A stretch of DNA of 32,298 bases from Actinomycetes bacterium (GTDB lineage: Bacteria; Actinomycetota; Actinomycetes; Mycobacteriales; Mycobacteriaceae). The stretch covers positions 1 through 32,298 of the forward strand of contig JAHZJB010000087.1 in NCBI GenBank assembly GCA_022601135.1, read 5' to 3'. Positions 29,139 to 32,298 of this stretch are shown here, piece by piece (within the stretch, counting starts at the first letter, position 1; each line of letters opens with the position of its first letter). The notes under the pieces are model-generated. The model was not told the origin of the DNA. It made no database searches and was given only the letters and a program-made list of their open reading frames with translations. Made by a program: the position numbers and the translations under genes.

Positions 29139-31436
29139 ATGGCCAACATCGAAGCTGACCGCCAAGCACAGACGCCGTTCGAACGGGACATCGCCGAAAC
29201 GCAGAGCTACTTCGACAGTCCCCGGTTCGACGGGATCGTCCGCCTCTATACCGCCCGCCAGGTCGCCGAGCAGCGCGGAACGATTCCGGCCGATTACGCC
29301 GTTGCCCGAGAGGCGGCCACCGAGTTCTACCCGCACCTGCGCGACCTGTTCGCCCGCGGAAAGAGCATCACCACTTTTGGCCCCTACTCCCCCGGCCAGG
29401 CCGTGGTGATGAAGCGGATGGGCATCGAAGGGATCTACCTCGGCGGCTGGGCCACGTCGGCCAAGGGTTCCATCAGCGAGGATCCGGGCCCCGACCTCGC
29501 GAGTTATCCGCTCAGCCAAGTGCCGGAAGAGGCGGCGGGCCTGGTGCGGGCGTTGCTGACCGCCGATCGTAACCAGCAGTATCTGCGGTTGCGGATGACC
29601 CCGGAACAACGCAGCGCAACGCCCGCCTACGACTACCGGCCGTTCATCATCGCCGATGCCGACACCGGCCACGGTGGTGACCCGCACGTACGCAACCTGA
29701 TCCGCCGGTTCGTCGAAGCAGGAGTGCCCGGGTACCACATCGAGGACCAGCGCCCCGGGACGAAGAAATGCGGCCATCAGGGCGGCAAGGTGCTGGTGCC
29801 TTCCGATGAGCAGATCAAGCGGCTCAACACCGCCCGGTTTCAGCTGGACATCATGCGGGTGCCCGGGATCATCGTCGCGCGCACGGATGCCGAGGCGGCC
29901 AACCTCATCGACAGCCGGGCCGACGAACGCGACCAGCCCTTCCTGCTCGGGGCCACCAATCTGCAGGTCCCGTCGTACAAGTCGTGCTTCCTGGCCATGG
30001 TGCGGCGCTTCCATGACAAGGGCATGACGGAACTCAACGGGCACTTGCTCTACGCCCTGCCCGAGGGCGAGTACGCCACCGCCGAAGCCTGGCTGGAGCG
30101 TCAGGGCCTACTCGCCCTGATCGACGAGACCGTCGCCGCGCGGCAGGACGGAGCCGAAGCGTCCGTCTCCTCGGTCGATGCGGCGTTCGACGCCGTGGAG
30201 TCCCGCTTTGTCGACGCCTGGCAGGAAGATGCCGGACTGAACACCTACGGCGGCGCGGTGGCCGAGCTTCTGGAATACCGGGAGGCCGAAGGTGAGCCCG
30301 CCGATATGAGCGTCGCCGACTGGCGGGAGTTCGCCGAGCGGGCATCGCTGTACTCGGCACAGGAAATGGCCGACAAGTTGGGTGCCGACGTCGCCTGGGA
30401 TTGCGAGCGGGTCAAGACACCCGAGGGCTACTACCTTGTGCGTGGCGGTATCCCGTATGCGATCGCCAAGTCTCTGGCCGCCGCCCCGTTCGCCGACATC
30501 CTCTGGATGGAGACCAAGACCGCCGACCTGGCCGACGCCAAGCAGTTCGCCGATGCAGTCCACGCGGTCTATCCCGAACAGATGCTCGCCTACAACCTGT
30601 CGCCATCCTTCAACTGGGACACCACCGGGATGACCGACGAGGAGATGCGGGCGTTCCCGGAGGAACTGGGCAAGATGGGGTTCGTCTTCAACTTCATCAC
30701 CTACGGCGGTCACCAAGTCGACGGTGTCGCCTCCGAGGAGTTCGCCACTTCCCTGCGCCAAGAGGGCATGCTGGCGCTCGCGCGGCTGCAGCGCAAGATG
30801 CGGCTCGTCGAATCGCCCTACCGCACACCGCAAACGCTTGTCGGTGGCCCACGCAGCGACGCCGCGCTGGCCGCCTCGTCAGGACGGACGGCGACGACGA
30901 AATCCATGGGCAAGGGATCCACCCAGCATCAGCATCTCGTCCAGACCGAGGTGCCCAAGAAGCTGCTGGAGGAATGGCTGGCGCTGTGGAGCGAGCACTA
31001 TCAGCTTCCGGAAAAGCTCAGCGTGCGGTTGCGACCCAGGCGTGCCGGCTCCGATGTGCTCGACCTGGGAATCTTCGGCGACGGTGATGAGCCGCTGGCC
31101 AACGTGGTGGTCGATCCCATCAAGGATCGGCACGGCCGCAGCATCCTCACGGTGCGCGATCAGAACACCTTCGCCGAGCAGTTGCGGCAGAAGCGGCTCA
31201 TGGATCTGATCCATCTGTGGCTGATCCATCGGTTCAAAGCCGAGATCGTGTACTACGTCACCCCCACCGAGGACAACATCTATCAGACCGAGAAGATGAA
31301 GTCCCACGGCATCTTCAGTGACGTCTACCAGGAGGTCGGCGAAATCATCGTCGGCGATGTCAACAAGGCGCGAATCGAGGAGCTGCTGGCACCTGACCGC
31401 GTTGCACTGGGCCGGTTGATCAGCAAGCAGGATTGA
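29139..31436 (+). CDS. aceA2: Isocitrate lyase 2 (long form)
   Basis: This 765-residue enzyme cleaves isocitrate to glyoxylate and succinate and can act on 2-methylisocitrate in propionate use. The lyase core contains the signature [11 protein letters not shown] with catalytic Cys211, [35 protein letters not shown] and [12 protein letters not shown] late [17 protein letters not shown] and SPSFNW region finishes the barrel. A C-terminal domain of about 150 residues, present only in the ICL2 type, is intact. The same protein is split into two genes (aceAa/aceAb) in the Mycobacterium tuberculosis reference strain, so this is the undisrupted form. It is 34 bp downstream of upp, so read-through from the URC operon is possible. 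Confidence 0.95.
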   Translation: MANIEADRQAQTPFERDIAETQSYFDSPRFDGIVRLYTARQVAEQRGTIPADYAVAREAATEFYPHLRDLFARGKSITTFGPYSPGQAVVMKRMGIEGIYLGGWATSAKGSISEDPGPDLASYPLSQVPEEAAGLVRALLTADRNQQYLRLRMTPEQRSATPAYDYRPFIIADADTGHGGDPHVRNLIRRFVEAGVPGYHIEDQRPGTKKCGHQGGKVLVPSDEQIKRLNTARFQLDIMRVPGIIVARTDAEAANLIDSRADERDQPFLLGATNLQVPSYKSCFLAMVRRFHDKGMTELNGHLLYALPEGEYATAEAWLERQGLLALIDETVAARQDGAEASVSSVDAAFDAVESRFVDAWQEDAGLNTYGGAVAELLEYREAEGEPADMSVADWREFAERASLYSAQEMADKLGADVAWDCERVKTPEGYYLVRGGIPYAIAKSLAAAPFADILWMETKTADLADAKQFADAVHAVYPEQMLAYNLSPSFNWDTTGMTDEEMRAFPEELGKMGFVFNFITYGGHQVDGVASEEFATSLRQEGMLALARLQRKMRLVESPYRTPQTLVGGPRSDAALAASSGRTATTKSMGKGSTQHQHLVQTEVPKKLLEEWLALWSEHYQLPEKLSVRLRPRRAGSDVLDLGIFGDGDEPLANVVVDPIKDRHGRSILTVRDQNTFAEQLRQKRLMDLIHLWLIHRFKAEIVYYVTPTEDNIYQTEKMKSHGIFSDVYQEVGEIIVGDVNKARIEELLAPDRVALGRLISKQD

Positions 31437-31525
31437 TTACCGTCAGCCGAAATGGCACAACGGCAGAAAAAGTTCGAGTAGGCGTCTGCATCGATGCCAT
31501 CTCGGCGGCGCAGTCATAGGAGACG
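31437..31525. promoter_or_regulatory. Spacer upstream of the 2-keto acid decarboxylase gene
   Basis: This 89-bp gap contains the ribosome binding site AGGAG at 31518-31522, four bases before ATG 31526. I see no convincing hairpin or -10/-35 pair. Confidence 0.3.
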
Positions 31526-32298
31526 ATGAGGATGAATCAGCCCACGGTCGCCGAGTACGTCCTTGCCAGGCTTGGCCAGTTGGGCATCGACCGGGTCTTC
31601 GGTGTGCCCGGTGACTACGCCTTCTCCATCGATGACGCGGTCGAGGATGTGCCTGGTCTGGACTGGGTCGGTTGTGCCAACGAGCTCAATGCCGCGTACG
31701 CGGCTGACGGCTACGCACGCATCCGTGGCGCAGCAATCCTCACCACGACCTACGGCGTGGGCGAGCTGTCCGCTCTCAACGGGGTGATGGGCAGCAAGGC
31801 ACACCGACTGCCCGTATTTCACCTGGTCGGCATGCCCAGCGAGCGCATTCAACGGCTGGGTCTGGTGACCCATCACAACCTCGGGGACGCGGTCTACGAT
31901 CGATTCCAGCCGATCTCAGCGACAGCCTGCTGTGTGTCGGCGGTGTTGACGCCGGACAACTGCATCGACGAGCTGGAACGGGTCATCCGGGAGGCTCTGC
32001 GGCAGAGCATGCCGGCCTACATCGTCATTTCCGAGGCCAACGGACTCATGCCGGTCATCGGTGAGCCGATCCAGGGCCGCCCACTGACAGAGGTGAAGCG
32101 CCAGCGAAGCGAGCCGCGTGAGCTCGAGGCCGCGGTGACCGCGGTGCTCGCGGCTCTGGCCGCGGCGACCAACCCGGTTGCATTCGTGACCGCCACCGTT
32201 GCGCGCTACGGACTTCGGGCCGAGGCCACCGAGTTCGTACGGAAGATCGACCTCCCAGTGGCCCTCCTACCCAATGACAAGGGCACCATCGACGAGTC
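31526..32298 (+). CDS. Thiamine-diphosphate-dependent 2-keto acid decarboxylase (pyruvate/indolepyruvate type), partial
   Basis: The frame is open from ATG 31526 (or ATG 31532) to the window edge, giving about 257 residues, less than half of the expected 550. The N-terminal ThDP-enzyme domain is clear: VAEYVLARLGQLGIDRVFGVPGDYAFSIDD. NELNAAYAADGYARIRG follows, with the glutamate that activates the cofactor, then TTYGVGELSALNGVMGS and VTHHNLGD with the His-His pair of pyruvate decarboxylases. It resembles the mycobacterial branched-chain keto-acid decarboxylase (Rv0853c type) and indolepyruvate/pyruvate decarboxylases. The reaction would be decarboxylation of a 2-keto acid to an aldehyde. The cofactor-binding C-terminal domain is outside the window. 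Confidence 0.88.
   Translation, partial: MRMNQPTVAEYVLARLGQLGIDRVFGVPGDYAFSIDDAVEDVPGLDWVGCANELNAAYAADGYARIRGAAILTTTYGVGELSALNGVMGSKAHRLPVFHLVGMPSERIQRLGLVTHHNLGDAVYDRFQPISATACCVSAVLTPDNCIDELERVIREALRQSMPAYIVISEANGLMPVIGEPIQGRPLTEVKRQRSEPRELEAAVTAVLAALAAATNPVAFVTATVARYGLRAEATEFVRKIDLPVALLPNDKGTIDE

Overview
The window looks like chromosomal DNA of a mycobacterium, probably a saprophytic, fast-growing (Mycolicibacterium-type) species. The evidence is the high G+C content, the frequent GTG starts and several mycobacterial hallmark proteins. These are a FadD32-like fatty-acyl-AMP ligase, a PE-PPE-domain secreted hydrolase, a RipD-like non-catalytic NlpC/P60 protein, a Tpx with Cys60/80/93 and an intact long isocitrate lyase (AceA2). 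No rRNA, complete tRNA, insertion sequence, phage gene or CRISPR array is visible. This assignment rests on protein family recognition by eye, not on a database search.

Layout. (1) 1-135: start of an unknown minus-strand gene. (2) 355-2981: a three-gene operon of type III polyketide synthase, ICMT-type methyltransferase and FAD-dependent oxidoreductase, the same gene set as the phenolic-lipid operon srsABC of Streptomyces. (3) 3104-7995: a TetR regulator diverging from a very large secreted mosaic protein (acidic nonapeptide repeats, GH17-like glucanase domain, two duplicated modules, DUF1996-like domain, RTX-type C-terminus). They share an intergenic region with four GGCC-centred operator-like sites. 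(4) 8107-11940: a ctlX-type guanidino/amidino hydrolase diverging from an ATP-grasp ligase and a NylB-like serine amidohydrolase. (5) 11995-12573: an FKBP lipoprotein. (6) 12689-16824: an amino-sugar locus (nagA, nagB and a PTS EIIA on the minus strand; a PTS EIICB on the plus strand) taking up and breaking down N-acetylglucosamine. (7) 16867-20617: ordinary genes for an S4 RNA-binding protein, NDH-2-like dehydrogenase, methyltransferase, alpha/beta hydrolase and small secreted protein. (8) 20618-24064: a fatty-acyl-AMP ligase and a PE-PPE-domain hydrolase on the minus strand. (9) 24431-25738: ripD-like and tpx. (10) 25886-29104: a compact operon of a GTP-cyclohydrolase-II homologue, a DUF1688 protein and a uracil phosphoribosyltransferase. 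This matches yeast URC1, URC4 and URC6, that is, a bacterial version of the URC uracil-degradation route. (11) 29139-31436: isocitrate lyase 2. (12) 31526-end: a thiamine-diphosphate 2-keto acid decarboxylase cut by the window edge.

The most interesting parts are the URC-type pyrimidine catabolic operon, the 1369-residue GH17/DUF1996/RTX mosaic exoprotein with its TetR and repeated operator, the srsABC-like phenolic-lipid operon, and the CtlX/ATP-grasp/amidohydrolase group, which could be a small peptide or amide metabolic system without an assigned product.
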